DNA of 64,000 nt, from contig NZ_CPYD01000004.1 of NCBI RefSeq assembly GCF_001112925.1, positions 279,605 through 343,604 on the forward strand, written 5' to 3'. The notes under the pieces are model-generated. The model saw nothing but the letters and a program-made list of their open reading frames with translations. It did no database searches and had not been told where the DNA came from. How positions within the stretch are numbered: position 1 is the first letter of the stretch; the number at the start of each line of letters is the position of its first letter. The position numbers were made by a program, and so were the translations under genes. Positions 1 through 9,132 of the stretch are shown in pieces. The DNA comes from Yersinia nurmii (GTDB lineage Bacteria; Pseudomonadota; Gammaproteobacteria; Enterobacterales; Enterobacteriaceae).

Positions 1-8
1 AATTCGCG

Positions 9-896
9 TTATTTTTGCCAGAGTTCCGCTTGCTGTGGTGAATCTACCATCACAAAGTCGGCCTGAAGCTCTTTCGCTAAATTATAGTCAGATTGCGAAT
101 TAACACCGATTAACATCAATTTGCTCAATGAATTGCGTTTAAAACAATGAGTCACCTTTTGATTCCACACCATTGTCGCTGCTGATTGCCCTTTCCCAAG
201 CGTTAAGGTTTCAACTACAGATACCGGGGCACGCAATTCAAAAGCATGATATTCCGGTTTCTGCGCTTCCATTCTGTCGTCAACCCGACAATTATCAGCC
301 ATGAGTACATTCGCCAGCGTTTTACGCGTATGGCTGCGCGGTGCAAATGTTTTGATCTCTGGCCCCAGCGCTTTGAAAAACCGATGCTTGGTCGAATAAA
401 CTCGGGTTCTGTCCGCCGCGTTGCTGTCAGTAATGACCGCCGAGATATATTGAGCCACGCGATCATAGTCTTTTGTCTGATCTTTAATGTCGATAAAGAA
501 TTTTGTGGTAGGAAATTTGTTTAATACGCTCGCCAGCGTGGGGATTTTTATCCCCAATCCTCTGAATTTATATTCTCCTTCAGATTCAAATTTATACCCC
601 GCATCCAGCGTGTTGAGGTCTTCAAGGGTTAATTCAGCTACGGTTCCTTCTCCATCAGTTGTGGCATTGAGATTCTTCGAACGGAAAAGCACGGGAATGT
701 TATCGCTACTGAGTTGGACACTAATCCAGATAATATCCGCCTGATGTTCCAGTGCGTGTTGAATCGCTTTTGTGGTGTTTTCCGGCAAATCCGCTGTACC
801 GCCGCGATGAGCGACGATTAACGGTGCGGCCTGAGAGGGAAGCAGGCTGGGCAACAATGTGAGGGAAGAAAGATAAAATAAAGTGCATAATTTCAT
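9..896 (-). CDS. Glycerophosphodiester phosphodiesterase-family protein, probably non-catalytic
   Basis: A 295-residue exported protein with a signal peptide (about residues 1-23, cleaved near SQA-AP) and a GDPD-like domain that opens with AHRGG (29-33) and PENT (38-41). In active GDPD enzymes an E-x-D pair and an HD pair follow and bind the metal. Here those places read W56-I-S58 and R71-S72, so the usual metal site is largely gone. It may be a binding or otherwise repurposed periplasmic protein. The ATG at 896 is chosen because AGGGG lies about 7 bases upstream and the signal peptide starts there; an in-frame ATG at 932 has no ribosome site. Family is clear, activity is doubtful. Confidence 0.8.
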   Translation of the reverse strand: MKLCTLFYLSSLTLLPSLLPSQAAPLIVAHRGGTADLPENTTKAIQHALEHQADIIWISVQLSSDNIPVLFRSKNLNATTDGEGTVAELTLEDLNTLDAGYKFESEGEYKFRGLGIKIPTLASVLNKFPTTKFFIDIKDQTKDYDRVAQYISAVITDSNAADRTRVYSTKHRFFKALGPEIKTFAPRSHTRKTLANVLMADNCRVDDRMEAQKPEYHAFELRAPVSVVETLTLGKGQSAATMVWNQKVTHCFKRNSLSKLMLIGVNSQSDYNLAKELQADFVMVDSPQQAELWQK

Positions 897-1112
897 TAGG
901 ATACCCCTGTCCATAGAGATGTTGAAATGCATAGCATTTGTCGCTAGGCGCTGTTTTGGCTCAGGTGTTTTAGCATGGGGGAATTAGGGGGTGGCATAAT
1001 CAAATTTAGCAGGCGCTATCTATTTTTTACTCAACAGAAACGAAGCGAAAAGAGATTCATCAGGGGAAAGCAGAGGGAATTGGGAAAGCGTCAGGTTTGG
1101 CTGATTTTAGAT

Positions 1113-1173
1113 AAAAAAAAACGGCAATCACATTCAGAGGGGAATTACTTTATCCCTGCTGTGGATTGCCGTT
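1113..1173 (-). terminator. Rho-independent terminator of tRNA-Ser
   Basis: On the minus strand ACGGCAATC pairs with GATTGCCGT across a loop that holds a smaller GGGA/TCCC hairpin, and a run of T follows (the A-run at 1113-1120). It lies about 40 bases past the tRNA-Ser 3' end. Confidence 0.75.
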
Positions 1174-1212
1174 CTTTTACGGAGGACTAACTGCATCATC
1201 CGGTACTCAATA

Positions 1213-1302
1213 TGGCGGTGAGGGAGGGGTTCGAACCCTCGATACGCTTGCGCGTATACACACTTTCCAGGCGTGCTCCTTCAGCCACTCAGACACCTCA
1301 CC
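1213..1302 (-). tRNA. tRNA-Ser(GGA)
   Basis: Reads on the minus strand as a class II tRNA: acceptor GGTGAGG pairs with CCTCACC, the anticodon loop is CTGGAAA (anticodon GGA, for serine UCC/UCU codons), there is a long variable arm with a GCGCAAGC-type tip, the T-loop is GGTTCGAACC, and the CCA end is encoded at 1213-1215. It closely matches the serW/serX tRNAs of E. coli with a variable arm about 2 bases longer. A terminator follows. Confidence 0.97.
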
Positions 1303-1759
1303 GTATTGTTGTCACCAACGCCAAACGTTGTCGACCGGCGTAATGTAGGGAAAACCGAGCGCAGCGTCAACCCTCTTGTGTAGGGTTTATGACTGTTTAG
1401 CTAAAGTTGCATCAATTTGCTGATTTCATCGGCATTTATTTCCACAAAACCGCCACTTTGTTGTCAATGCCCTGCAGAAACATATTTGTTATACAAATAG
1501 ATGATTATTTGTACATTTGTGCATAATTAGGCGATTAATTCGCACAATTAGTGCTTAATTATGAGGTTGGCTGGCATTGTTACTGGAATTATAGTCAAAA
1601 ATGTCGCTAAATAATCGCTTAACGGGATTGAAATACCGAACGAAAGTACATCGGCCTGTGCGGCTATCTGAACAAACCCACGGCCAGTCGTACTTTTAGT
1701 CGGAATAGCACCTTTAGTCGGAATAGCATCTTTAGTCGGAATAGTATTAGGGGTAAATT
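1303..1759. other. AT-rich intergenic region with nested inverted repeats
   Basis: 457 bases between the divergent tRNA-Ser and POT-transporter genes. It holds a 15-base palindrome ATTTGTTATACAAAT at 1483-1497, a longer imperfect palindrome at 1517-1547 bounded by TTGTGC and GCACAA, and three 18-base direct repeats at 1694-1747. I see no convincing gene; the palindromes look like operator sites for an unknown regulator. Confidence 0.6.
1694..1747. repeat. Three tandem 18-bp repeats
   Basis: Three head-to-tail copies of the unit cTTTAGTCGGAATAGcat at 1694-1711, 1712-1729 and 1730-1747, with changes only at the unit ends. They finish 12 bases before the TTG start of the transporter gene, so they form part of its 5' leader or promoter. 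Confidence 0.9.
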
Positions 1760-3274
1760 TTGCAACAGTCAGATTCCGCACCGCAGCTCAGTAATGATCT
1801 GCCACAGTCGATTCCAGCCGGAACCGGGACTTTATTCTTCATCCAAACCTTTGCCACGTTAGGTTTTGCCGTGCTTTATTCCACATTGGTGCTGTATGCC
1901 ACCAAGCGTTTGGGGTTCAGTGAGAGCAACGCCAATGCCATCATGGGCGTATTTGGCGCATTTAACTATGGGCTGCATTTATTCGGTGGTTACTTGGGGG
2001 GACGCTACCTGAGCAATCGAAATCTATTTGTGCTGGGCATGGTGCTACAGGTTATTGGTTGCTGGCTGATCGCGGTTTATGGTCTGTGGGGACTGTATTG
2101 GGGGCTGGCGATGTTCCTGACCGGCAGCGGCCTGAATGTCACCTGCCTGAATATGATGCTGACCCAGAGGTTTATGCCGGATGACGATCGCCGCGAATCG
2201 GCTTTCCTGTGGAATTATGCCGGGATGAATCTGGGCTTCTTCCTTGGTTTTGCCGTTGCCGGTTATTTCCAACTGAGTGAAAACTATCGTGCACTGTTCC
2301 TGTTTGCCACTTTGGGTAACCTGCTGGCGATTGTGATTACCTTATCTCGCTGGCACATATTGAAAGACACCAATACGCCACTACAGCAAGTTGGTGCAAA
2401 GCAAGCCAAACAGCGGATGCTGGTGGGTATTTTGGTGCTGATTGCTTTAGTCCCCATCATTCGTCTGTTGCTCACTTACGCCGGATTTAGCAGCTATTTT
2501 GTTATTGCTATCGGCATCGCTGTTTTTGTGATGCTGGGCGTAGTAACGGCTCGTCATCATCCTCACGTTGAGCGCCGCCGAATGTTGGCCTACATGCTGC
2601 TGGCCGCAGGCTCACTGGTATTTTGGGCGTTGTACCAGTTGGCTCCGATGGGGTTGATGCTGTTTGCTGAACATAATATCGATTTGAACGTTTACGGCTG
2701 GCGCGTGGCTCCGCAATGGATTCAGAACATCAATACCTTGGTGATTGTGTTCGGTGGGCCATTGATGGCGCTGTGGTTTAGTCGCCTGCGTAAACGCGGT
2801 CTCTCTATTGATGTTCCTCTTCAATTTTCTGGTGCGCTTTTGTGCATGGGGATGGGGATGCTGGTTCTGCCGCTGGGTATTCAACTGGCGGGAGGCGACG
2901 GGCTGGTGGCGTTTAAATGGATTGCGCTGAGCTATGTACTGCAAAGTATGGGGGAATTGCTCATCTCACCGATCGGGTATGCCATGATCGGCAAACTGGC
3001 TCCGCCGCGCTATCAAGGCGTAATGATGGGATGCTGGATGATGGTTACCGGCGTGGCATCAGTTCTGGCGGGCTATGTCTCTGGTATGATGCCGACCAAT
3101 AGCGGCAGTACGCCGATAGAAACCAATCCGGGCTACAGTCAAATTTTCAACATGCTGGGCTGGGGTTCTTTGCTGACCGGCGCGGTGCTGATTGTGCTGA
3201 TTCCGTTGTTGCGTCGTTTGATTCAGGAAGGGCAATTATCTGCGCAAAGCAAGCTGACAGAGCAAAACCGTTAA
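1760..3274 (+). CDS. POT (PTR2) family proton-coupled transporter, divergent
   Basis: A 504-residue inner-membrane protein with 12 or more hydrophobic segments and the layout of proton-dependent oligopeptide transporters: a GYLGGRYL loop after TM2 and a late block with QSMGELLISPIG, as in Dtp proteins. The first helix, where Dtp proteins carry ExxERFxYY (proton coupling), reads QTFATLGFAVLYS, so it belongs to a divergent branch and its substrate may differ from di- and tripeptides. The start is TTG at 1760 with AGGGG 6 bases upstream; the next in-frame ATG lies well inside the first helices. It is a single gene, preceded by three tandem repeats. Confidence 0.85.
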   Translation: MQQSDSAPQLSNDLPQSIPAGTGTLFFIQTFATLGFAVLYSTLVLYATKRLGFSESNANAIMGVFGAFNYGLHLFGGYLGGRYLSNRNLFVLGMVLQVIGCWLIAVYGLWGLYWGLAMFLTGSGLNVTCLNMMLTQRFMPDDDRRESAFLWNYAGMNLGFFLGFAVAGYFQLSENYRALFLFATLGNLLAIVITLSRWHILKDTNTPLQQVGAKQAKQRMLVGILVLIALVPIIRLLLTYAGFSSYFVIAIGIAVFVMLGVVTARHHPHVERRRMLAYMLLAAGSLVFWALYQLAPMGLMLFAEHNIDLNVYGWRVAPQWIQNINTLVIVFGGPLMALWFSRLRKRGLSIDVPLQFSGALLCMGMGMLVLPLGIQLAGGDGLVAFKWIALSYVLQSMGELLISPIGYAMIGKLAPPRYQGVMMGCWMMVTGVASVLAGYVSGMMPTNSGSTPIETNPGYSQIFNMLGWGSLLTGAVLIVLIPLLRRLIQEGQLSAQSKLTEQNR

Positions 3275-3381
3275 CCCACTGGCATTATTCAGATTTAGGG
3301 CGAGATTTCTCCAGTTTCGCCCTTGCATCTCACCGCTAATCGCGGAAATCTAAGGTGACTTACGCTAGGAGCCTACAGATC

Positions 3382-4323
3382 ATGAATATTATTTTTTATC
3401 ACCCCTTTTTTGATGCCCAACTGTGGCTAACGGGTATGAAGACGCGTTTACCGCAGGCCAATATTCGTCAATGGCAGCGGGGTGATAACCAGCCGGCGGA
3501 TTATGCCCTGGTATGGAATCCGCCTCACGAAATGCTGGCTAAGCGCCAACAGCTGAAAGGTCTGTTTGCGTTGGGCGCAGGCGTGGATGCCATTCTGGAT
3601 CAGGAGCGACGTCATCCAGGAACTTTACCTGCCGGGGTGCCGTTGGTGCGGTTGGAAGATACCGGTATGGCGTTGCAGATGCAGGAATATGCGGTGAGTA
3701 GTGTGCTGCGTTATTTCCGCCGCATGGATGAGTATCAGTTACAGCAGGCGCAAAAACTGTGGCAGCCGCTGACGCCTCATCAGCATGATAATTTTGTCGT
3801 GGGGATCATGGGCGCGGGCGTATTGGGCAAAAGCGTGGCACAAAAACTGGCTGGTTTTGGCTTTAAAGTGCGTTGCTGGAGCCGAACGCCAAAGCACATT
3901 GACGACGTCGAAAGCTATGCGGGTGGTGCACAGTTGGGCGATTTTCTCAAAGGGACGCAATTGTTGATCAATCTGTTGCCGAATACGCCGGAAACTATGG
4001 GCATTCTTAATGGTTCACTGTTCTCCCAATTGAATAAGCAGGCTTATGTGATCAATCTGGCTCGCGGCGTGCATTTGCTGGAGCGGGATTTGCTGGCGGC
4101 GATGAGCCAAGGGCAGGTTGCAGCCGCTACGCTGGACGTTTTTGCCGAAGAACCTCTACCGAGTATGCATCCATTCTGGACGCATCCGCGAGTGACCATT
4201 ACGCCGCATATTGCCGCTATTACTTTACCTGAAGTGGCGATGGACCAGGTGGCAGAGAATATCAAACTGATCGAAGCGGGCAAGCAACCGCTAGGTCTGG
4301 TGGATGTGGCACGCGGTTACTGA
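3382..4323 (+). CDS. ghrA: Glyoxylate/hydroxypyruvate reductase A
   Basis: 313 residues, close to the 312 of E. coli GhrA. Cytosolic D-2-hydroxyacid dehydrogenase that reduces glyoxylate and hydroxypyruvate with NADPH. A Rossmann motif [13 protein letters not shown] sits in the middle, followed by the active-site Arg in NLARGVH, the Glu in DVFAEEPLP and the catalytic His in TPHIAA. ATG 3382 has AGGAG about 10 bases upstream and matches the family start; an in-frame GTG at 3355 would add nine unsupported residues. ycdX and ycdY follow, as in E. coli. Confidence 0.95.
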   Translation: MNIIFYHPFFDAQLWLTGMKTRLPQANIRQWQRGDNQPADYALVWNPPHEMLAKRQQLKGLFALGAGVDAILDQERRHPGTLPAGVPLVRLEDTGMALQMQEYAVSSVLRYFRRMDEYQLQQAQKLWQPLTPHQHDNFVVGIMGAGVLGKSVAQKLAGFGFKVRCWSRTPKHIDDVESYAGGAQLGDFLKGTQLLINLLPNTPETMGILNGSLFSQLNKQAYVINLARGVHLLERDLLAAMSQGQVAAATLDVFAEEPLPSMHPFWTHPRVTITPHIAAITLPEVAMDQVAENIKLIEAGKQPLGLVDVARGY

Positions 4324-4329
4324 TTCCAG

Positions 4330-4401
4330 TAGGCAAAACATGGGTTTCAGCTCGGCTGTGCGGGGGATTCCTGCTATGCTTAGCGGACTATGTTTTGCCT
4401 A
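4330..4401. repeat. 12-bp perfect inverted repeat between ghrA and ycdX
   Basis: TAGGCAAAACAT at 4330-4341 is repeated inverted as ATGTTTTGCCTA at 4390-4401, 48 bases apart. The spacer is GC-rich. No T-run follows the second arm, so this is not a normal terminator; it may be an mRNA stem in the ycdX leader or a two-site operator. Confidence 0.8.
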
Positions 4402-4433
4402 ACAAACTGAGAATAAGAACCCGCGGAGTAGTT

Positions 4434-5171
4434 ATGTATCCAGTTGATTTGCATATGCACACAGTCGCCAGCACCCACGCTTACAGTACCCTGCATGATT
4501 ACATCGCCGAAGCGAAACAAAAGAATATTCAGCTGTTTGCGATTACCGATCACGGCCCGGATATGGCTGATGCTCCACACTACTGGCACTTTATGAATAT
4601 GAAAGTGTGGCCACGGCTAGTCGATGGCGTGGGTATTCTGCGCGGTATTGAAGCGAATATTAAAAATCTGGACGGGGATATTGATTGCACCGGTCCAATG
4701 CTGGACGCGGTGGATCTGGTGATCGCCGGTTTCCATGAGCCAGTATTTCCGCCGCAGGATAAAGCCGCTCATACTCAGGCAATGATTGCTGCGATGGCGC
4801 AGGGCGATGTGCACATTATTAGCCACCCTGGAAATCCGAAGTTTCCGGTCGATATTCCCGCAGTTGCTGCAGCGGCCGCAAAATATCAGGTGGCGCTAGA
4901 GTTGAATAATTCATCCTTTACTCACTCCCGTAAAGGCAGTGAAACTAACTGCCGCGCTATCGCTGAAGCGGTGCGCAATGCGGGGGGCTGGCTGGCGCTG
5001 GGGTCTGATTCTCACGTGGCATTTTCGCTGGGAATTTTTGATCACTGCGAACGCATTATTGCTGATGTGGGTTTCCCCGAAGATCGCATTTTGAACGTAA
5101 GCCCGCGTCGTTTGCTGAATTTCCTCGAACTGCGAGGCCGTCCGGCCATTGCGGAATTGGCCGATTTGTGA
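4434..5171 (+). CDS. ycdX: PHP-domain phosphatase YcdX
   Basis: 245 residues, the same length as E. coli YcdX. The PHP domain has its metal ligands in DLHMHT (5-10), ITDHGPD, the Glu of GIEAN, the FHEP segment, ISHPG and GSDSH near the end, giving a trinuclear metal site. Family members hydrolyse phosphoesters; the E. coli protein is linked to swarming. The start is ATG 4434 with GGAG at 4425-4428. It lies between ghrA and the chaperone ycdY, and YcdY is known to stimulate YcdX activity in E. coli. Confidence 0.95.
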   Translation: MYPVDLHMHTVASTHAYSTLHDYIAEAKQKNIQLFAITDHGPDMADAPHYWHFMNMKVWPRLVDGVGILRGIEANIKNLDGDIDCTGPMLDAVDLVIAGFHEPVFPPQDKAAHTQAMIAAMAQGDVHIISHPGNPKFPVDIPAVAAAAAKYQVALELNNSSFTHSRKGSETNCRAIAEAVRNAGGWLALGSDSHVAFSLGIFDHCERIIADVGFPEDRILNVSPRRLLNFLELRGRPAIAELADL

Positions 5172-5299
5172 CATCGTCACGCCCAATCTTACCGCAGTAA
5201 AATAGTTACCGTAGTAAATGGTCTGCGTAGTCAACGCTTTTGCTGCGGAAAACATTTACTGCCGTAGTCCCCTCTAGATAAATGGATTAGGACAGTTTT

Positions 5300-5866
5300 A
5301 TGAATGATTTTTCGCTGGTTTGCCGGGTGTTGGGTTCGCTGTTTTATCGTCAACCGCAAGATCCGCTATTAGCGCCGCTGTTTACTCTGATTGAGCAGGG
5401 CAAGCTGGAGCAACATTGGCCGCTGGAGCAAGGTGATCTGCTGGCGCGTTTGCAACAGGAATATCAGCCGCAGGCGCTGGCCGATGATTATGCCGCGTTA
5501 TTTACCGGCAGCGAATGCAGCGTTTCGCCTTTTGCTTCCCAATGGGAAGACGCGCGTCCAGAAGCGGAGTTACGCGCTTTCTTGCAACAACGCGGTATGC
5601 CGTTAAACGACGGGCCGGTAGATCACTTTGGTTCACTGCTACTGGCCGCCTCCTGGCTGGAAGATCAGGCGCAGGAAGACGAAGTTCAGGCACAGATTGC
5701 TCTGTTTGATGATTTCCTGTTCCCGTGGTGCGGGCGTTTCCTCGGTAAAGTGGAAGCCCATGCGGCGACCGGTTTTTACCGCACGCTGGCACAGTTAACT
5801 CGCGAAGCGCTTCAGGCGATGCGCGATGAGCTGGCGGAAGAAGAAGACGAACCCGAGGCAGAATAA
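5300..5866 (+). CDS. ycdY: TorD/DmsD-family chaperone YcdY
   Basis: 188-residue cytosolic all-helical protein of the TorD/DmsD redox-enzyme maturation family, with the central block YAALFTGSE and PFASQWEDA typical of YcdY. The C-terminus is acidic (LAEEEDEPEAE). ATG 5300 follows an AGGACAG ribosome site. It lies 128 bases after ycdX; in E. coli the two proteins work together, YcdY helping zinc loading of YcdX. Assignment rests on sequence and on the ghrA-ycdX-ycdY order. Confidence 0.93.
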   Translation: MNDFSLVCRVLGSLFYRQPQDPLLAPLFTLIEQGKLEQHWPLEQGDLLARLQQEYQPQALADDYAALFTGSECSVSPFASQWEDARPEAELRAFLQQRGMPLNDGPVDHFGSLLLAASWLEDQAQEDEVQAQIALFDDFLFPWCGRFLGKVEAHAATGFYRTLAQLTREALQAMRDELAEEEDEPEAE

Positions 5867-5893
5867 CCCGTAGGTTGCTTAGCTTGGACGATC

Positions 5894-5917
5894 AAAAAGC
5901 CCGCCGAGCAGCGGGCT
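5894..5917 (-). terminator. Rho-independent terminator of yceB
   Basis: On the minus strand AGCCCGC-TGCTCG-GCGGGCT is followed by TTTTTG. It lies 28 bases beyond the yceB stop codon and can also stop read-through from ycdY on the plus strand, though with a weaker T-run there. Confidence 0.8.
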
Positions 5918-5945
5918 AGTATGATTGTTCGGTAAACGCAGGTTT

Positions 5946-6509
5946 TTAGTCAGTAAAGGGTACGATTAACATCCCCGGTTTAACTTCCAGTCCTTTAGCC
6001 AGTTTTTTCGCCATGGCTTCGGTTTTGCTTTTTTCAGCATCTAATACGTAGGCCGGTTGTTGATCAAAATACGATTTTAGCGACTGATTTAGATAGGGTT
6101 TTAACATACTCATCACCGAATCCATTTTTTCCGGTTGAACTTTATAATCGATCACTTCCATATCTTTCAGGAAAATAGCCCCTTTCTCACGATCGAATAC
6201 CGGCTGCGCTTTTAGCGTCAGTTGCATATCGGCGTTCTGTGGGCCGAGGATCGAACTGATTTTCACCTGAGCATTGCCGGTTAGCGTCACTTTACCCGGC
6301 TCAGCGCGTCCTATCTGGCTCTGTAATTGGCTCAGGGTAATATGGGCATCAACTAGACCCGGCACGCCAATCTGTTTCTCGTAATTATTGTGTTTTTGCA
6401 AATACTCGTTAATTTCCTGCTCGGTTAGCGTGTACTGTGTCAGTGGGTTGCAGCCGGAAATGGCACCGACAAAAATCAGAGCGGCAGCGCCCCAAAATAA
6501 CTTTCTCAT
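5946..6509 (-). CDS. yceB: Lipoprotein YceB (DUF1439)
   Basis: 187 residues with a lipoprotein signal peptide ending in a lipobox (AISGC), so the mature protein should be lipid-anchored facing the periplasm. The rest matches the YceB/DUF1439 fold, a lipid-binding-like beta sandwich of unknown function. ATG 6509 is preferred: GAGG lies upstream and the signal peptide begins there; an in-frame start at 6530 would put seven charged or polar residues in front. Upstream, two direct copies of GTAACCGGTT (6543-6552 and 6572-6581) flank the likely promoter. Confidence 0.9.
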   Translation of the reverse strand: MRKLFWGAAALIFVGAISGCNPLTQYTLTEQEINEYLQKHNNYEKQIGVPGLVDAHITLSQLQSQIGRAEPGKVTLTGNAQVKISSILGPQNADMQLTLKAQPVFDREKGAIFLKDMEVIDYKVQPEKMDSVMSMLKPYLNQSLKSYFDQQPAYVLDAEKSKTEAMAKKLAKGLEVKPGMLIVPFTD

Positions 6510-6708
6510 GATGACCTCGTTGAACCGCAAATTTGGCTAATAGTAACCGGTTAGACCGTGGGTTGGAATTTGTAACCGGTTTCTGCCGTGGCAACGCCGT
6601 TGGTGGCGTCTAGAAATTAAGGCTGGATAGTGCGGGAGCGGGGAGAAACTGCCAATCGGATAACTCTGTGTCCGGTGATTTAATTCACTAGACAAGGGTT
6701 AGGCGCGT

Positions 6709-7005
6709 TTATTCCTGATTCTCGACAGCGTCCATCAGCAAAAAAGTGCCTGCCTGCCGTTGGTAACTGTCTATTTGCGGAACCAGACGCCTGAAGTGCT
6801 CGGTTTTGCAGTGGGTATCCAGCGCGGCGCGATCTGGCCATTGCTCGATAAAAATGAAATGGCCGGGATCTTTTTGGTTGATACACAACTCATAAGCGTG
6901 ACAAAGCGGCTCCTGCAAGGTTTTTTCTACTAATTCCCGATATAGCGGCATAACTTTATCGATATGTTCAGGATGAATAAAATCTTGCGCGATCACTTTC
7001 AACAT
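6709..7005 (-). CDS. Antibiotic-biosynthesis-monooxygenase (ABM) domain protein
   Basis: 98 residues, one ABM ferredoxin-like domain: MLKVIAQDFI at the start, the central FIFIEQWPD strand-helix and the HCKTEHFRRLVPQI segment are the family marks seen in YgiN-type quinol monooxygenases. It is probably a cytosolic dimer acting on quinols or related aromatics; the substrate cannot be told. It is a single gene between yceB and mdtH, on the same strand as both. The ribosome site is weak (GAG about 11 bases before ATG 7005). Confidence 0.8.
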   Translation of the reverse strand: MLKVIAQDFIHPEHIDKVMPLYRELVEKTLQEPLCHAYELCINQKDPGHFIFIEQWPDRAALDTHCKTEHFRRLVPQIDSYQRQAGTFLLMDAVENQE

Positions 7006-7076
7006 AGGAATAACTCACTGTTACGCTGGAATCGGGATAGCCAGCTGTCCATGTAATTCGGCCACTTGTTACAAGG

Positions 7077-8282
7077 TTAGCTGCCGCTTAACATCGCCGG
7101 TTCGATACGCCGTTGATTAAACTGCCAATATAATCCAGCCAGCGTAATCAGGCCGATGATTCCGAGCAAGAACCAAGGGAGCTGCGGCAAAGACAGACTT
7201 TTACCCGTGTCGTACATCCAGCCGCCGCCGGTGTAGCCGAGTGCACCGCCCAACGCCAAACCTAAGCGGCTAAAGCCCATATAGCTGCCTCTGGCGCGCG
7301 CATCTGCCAGTGAGGCGCTCAGCGTTTCCCGCGCCGGTTCGGCAATAATAGAACCCAAATAGAAGAAACAGATCAGCATTAATAATGTCTGCAAACTGTC
7401 GGTTAACCCGATAGGGAACATGCTGATGCTCATAATAAACAGACCGGTCATCAGCCGCTGTTCTAGACGAAAATGCTTTTCGCTCCAACGGGCGATCGGA
7501 TACAACAACGTCAATGACAGCGCGGCTTCAATGGCATACATCCATTTTACCGCAGCCGGAGAACCAGCCACTTCGTTCACGACGATAGGCAGCATCAACA
7601 TTACCTGTACCGCCAGCATGTAATAACCCGTAAGCGTCAGGACATAGGTCAGGAAGCGTTTGTCGCGAATCACTCGCAGCATGCCTTCCCGCATTGGGGC
7701 GCGCACCGTAGAAATGCGGTAAGCGGGGAGCAGCCAAGCGTTCCACAGCGCCGCCAGCACAAAAATAAATGCACCAACCCAACACACCAGATGGAAATCA
7801 TACTGTAGCAGCCAACTGCCCAGTAGAGCACCGACCACTGCACCGGCGCTATCTTGCATCATTAGAATGGAGTAAAAACGGCCACGTTCATGAGGGCGAA
7901 CCAGTTTGATAACCAACGCGGTGCGCGGCGGATCGAACAACGTGCCGCCCAGCGCGGACAACGCGCAGGATAACCACAGAATCCACGGCTGATCCGCCAT
8001 GGCCATCAGGGCAAAACCTACTGCCCGCAGTAACATCCCAATCACGATCATGGGTTTTGCGCCGAAACGGTCAGCAATGGCGCCGCCAAAAATACCCAAG
8101 CCTTGTTGAATAAACTGTCTCAATCCCAGTGCGGCACCGACAACAACTGCAGCCCAGCCTAATTGATCGACAAATCGTATAGAGATCAGGGGAAACACCA
8201 CGAAAAACCCCAGTACGACTAATAAGTTATCAAACAATAAGAAATACTTACCCAAGCTGCGCGCTTGCGATACCAGAGACAT
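7077..8282 (-). CDS. mdtH: MFS multidrug efflux protein MdtH
   Basis: 401 residues, 12 predicted membrane helices, major facilitator superfamily drug:proton antiporter. The loop between helices 2 and 3 reads [11 protein letters not shown] (family motif A). Length and sequence fit MdtH (YceL) of E. coli, which gives quinolone resistance when overproduced. Position beside rimJ on the opposite strand is the same as in E. coli. The ribosome site at ATG 8282 is weak (GGTG). Confidence 0.93.
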   Translation of the reverse strand: MSLVSQARSLGKYFLLFDNLLVVLGFFVVFPLISIRFVDQLGWAAVVVGAALGLRQFIQQGLGIFGGAIADRFGAKPMIVIGMLLRAVGFALMAMADQPWILWLSCALSALGGTLFDPPRTALVIKLVRPHERGRFYSILMMQDSAGAVVGALLGSWLLQYDFHLVCWVGAFIFVLAALWNAWLLPAYRISTVRAPMREGMLRVIRDKRFLTYVLTLTGYYMLAVQVMLMLPIVVNEVAGSPAAVKWMYAIEAALSLTLLYPIARWSEKHFRLEQRLMTGLFIMSISMFPIGLTDSLQTLLMLICFFYLGSIIAEPARETLSASLADARARGSYMGFSRLGLALGGALGYTGGGWMYDTGKSLSLPQLPWFLLGIIGLITLAGLYWQFNQRRIEPAMLSGS

Positions 8283-8540
8283 GTTTCACCGTCAGAAATA
8301 GAAAGGGGGGAAGGACAATTATTACCCTGATAGTTTGTACCTAAATTGATAGAAACGATAGATGGTGAGTTGATGATATTTTTTTATCGTCAATACGTTA
8401 GCTAGCTGGCAAATTGATAAAAAAAATCGTTTTTGCGGATTGATTGCGCAATAACTCGTCAATAGCGGTTTTACCCGCGACCATGGCAACGGTTATATTA
8501 ATCGTCACTATTAATGTTCCGCCTGAATTAAGGGGAGTCG

Positions 8541-9125
8541 ATGTTTGGCTATCATTCAGCATCACCAAAAGTACGCCTGACAACCGATCGTATGTCGCTG
8601 CGTTTGGTTCATGAGCGGGATGCGTACCGGATGGCGGAGTATTACGCCGAAAATCAGGCATTCCTTAAACCTTGGGAGCCTGTGCGAGATCAAAGCCACT
8701 GTGTGCCTTCCGGTTGGCAAGCGCGGCTCAGCATGATTGCCGAGATGCATAAACAGGGCAGCGCCTATTATTTTATTCTGCTCGATCCGGAAGAAAATGA
8801 GGTGCGCGGCGTTGCCAATTTCAGCAATGTGATGCGCGGTTCATTCCATGCCTGTTTCCTCGGCTATTCTCTCGGCGAGCGCTGGCAGGGAAAGGGCTTA
8901 ATGTTTGAAGCACTGCAACCCCTGATTCGCTATATGCAGCGGCAGGAAAAAATGCACCGAATCATGGCTAACTATATGCCGCATAATCGCCGCAGCGGCG
9001 ATCTGCTGGCCAGATTGGGCTTTGAACGGGAAGGTTATGCGAAAGATTATTTGCTCATCGATGGCCAGTGGCGCGATCACGTGCTGACGGCATTGACCGA
9101 TACTGAATGGAAATCAACGCGCTGA
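8541..9125 (+). CDS. rimJ: Ribosomal protein S5 N-acetyltransferase RimJ
   Basis: 194 residues, GNAT acetyltransferase that modifies the N-terminal alanine of ribosomal protein S5 in the cytosol. The acetyl-CoA loop is seen in [10 protein letters not shown], with the late helix [17 protein letters not shown] typical of the Rim proteins. ATG 8541 follows AGGGGAG. yceH starts 7 bases after the stop, so the two are likely co-transcribed, with mviM following. Confidence 0.95.
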   Translation: MFGYHSASPKVRLTTDRMSLRLVHERDAYRMAEYYAENQAFLKPWEPVRDQSHCVPSGWQARLSMIAEMHKQGSAYYFILLDPEENEVRGVANFSNVMRGSFHACFLGYSLGERWQGKGLMFEALQPLIRYMQRQEKMHRIMANYMPHNRRSGDLLARLGFEREGYAKDYLLIDGQWRDHVLTALTDTEWKSTR

Positions 9126-9132
9126 GGTTAGG

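Noticed and set aside
975..1190. Plus-strand frame of 71 codons near the tRNA
   Set aside because: It covers the terminator hairpin of tRNA-Ser, has no recognisable ribosome site, no homology and highly basic composition.
1166..1348. Plus-strand frame of 60 codons across tRNA-Ser
   Set aside because: It is antisense to the tRNA and its reading is set by tRNA structure.
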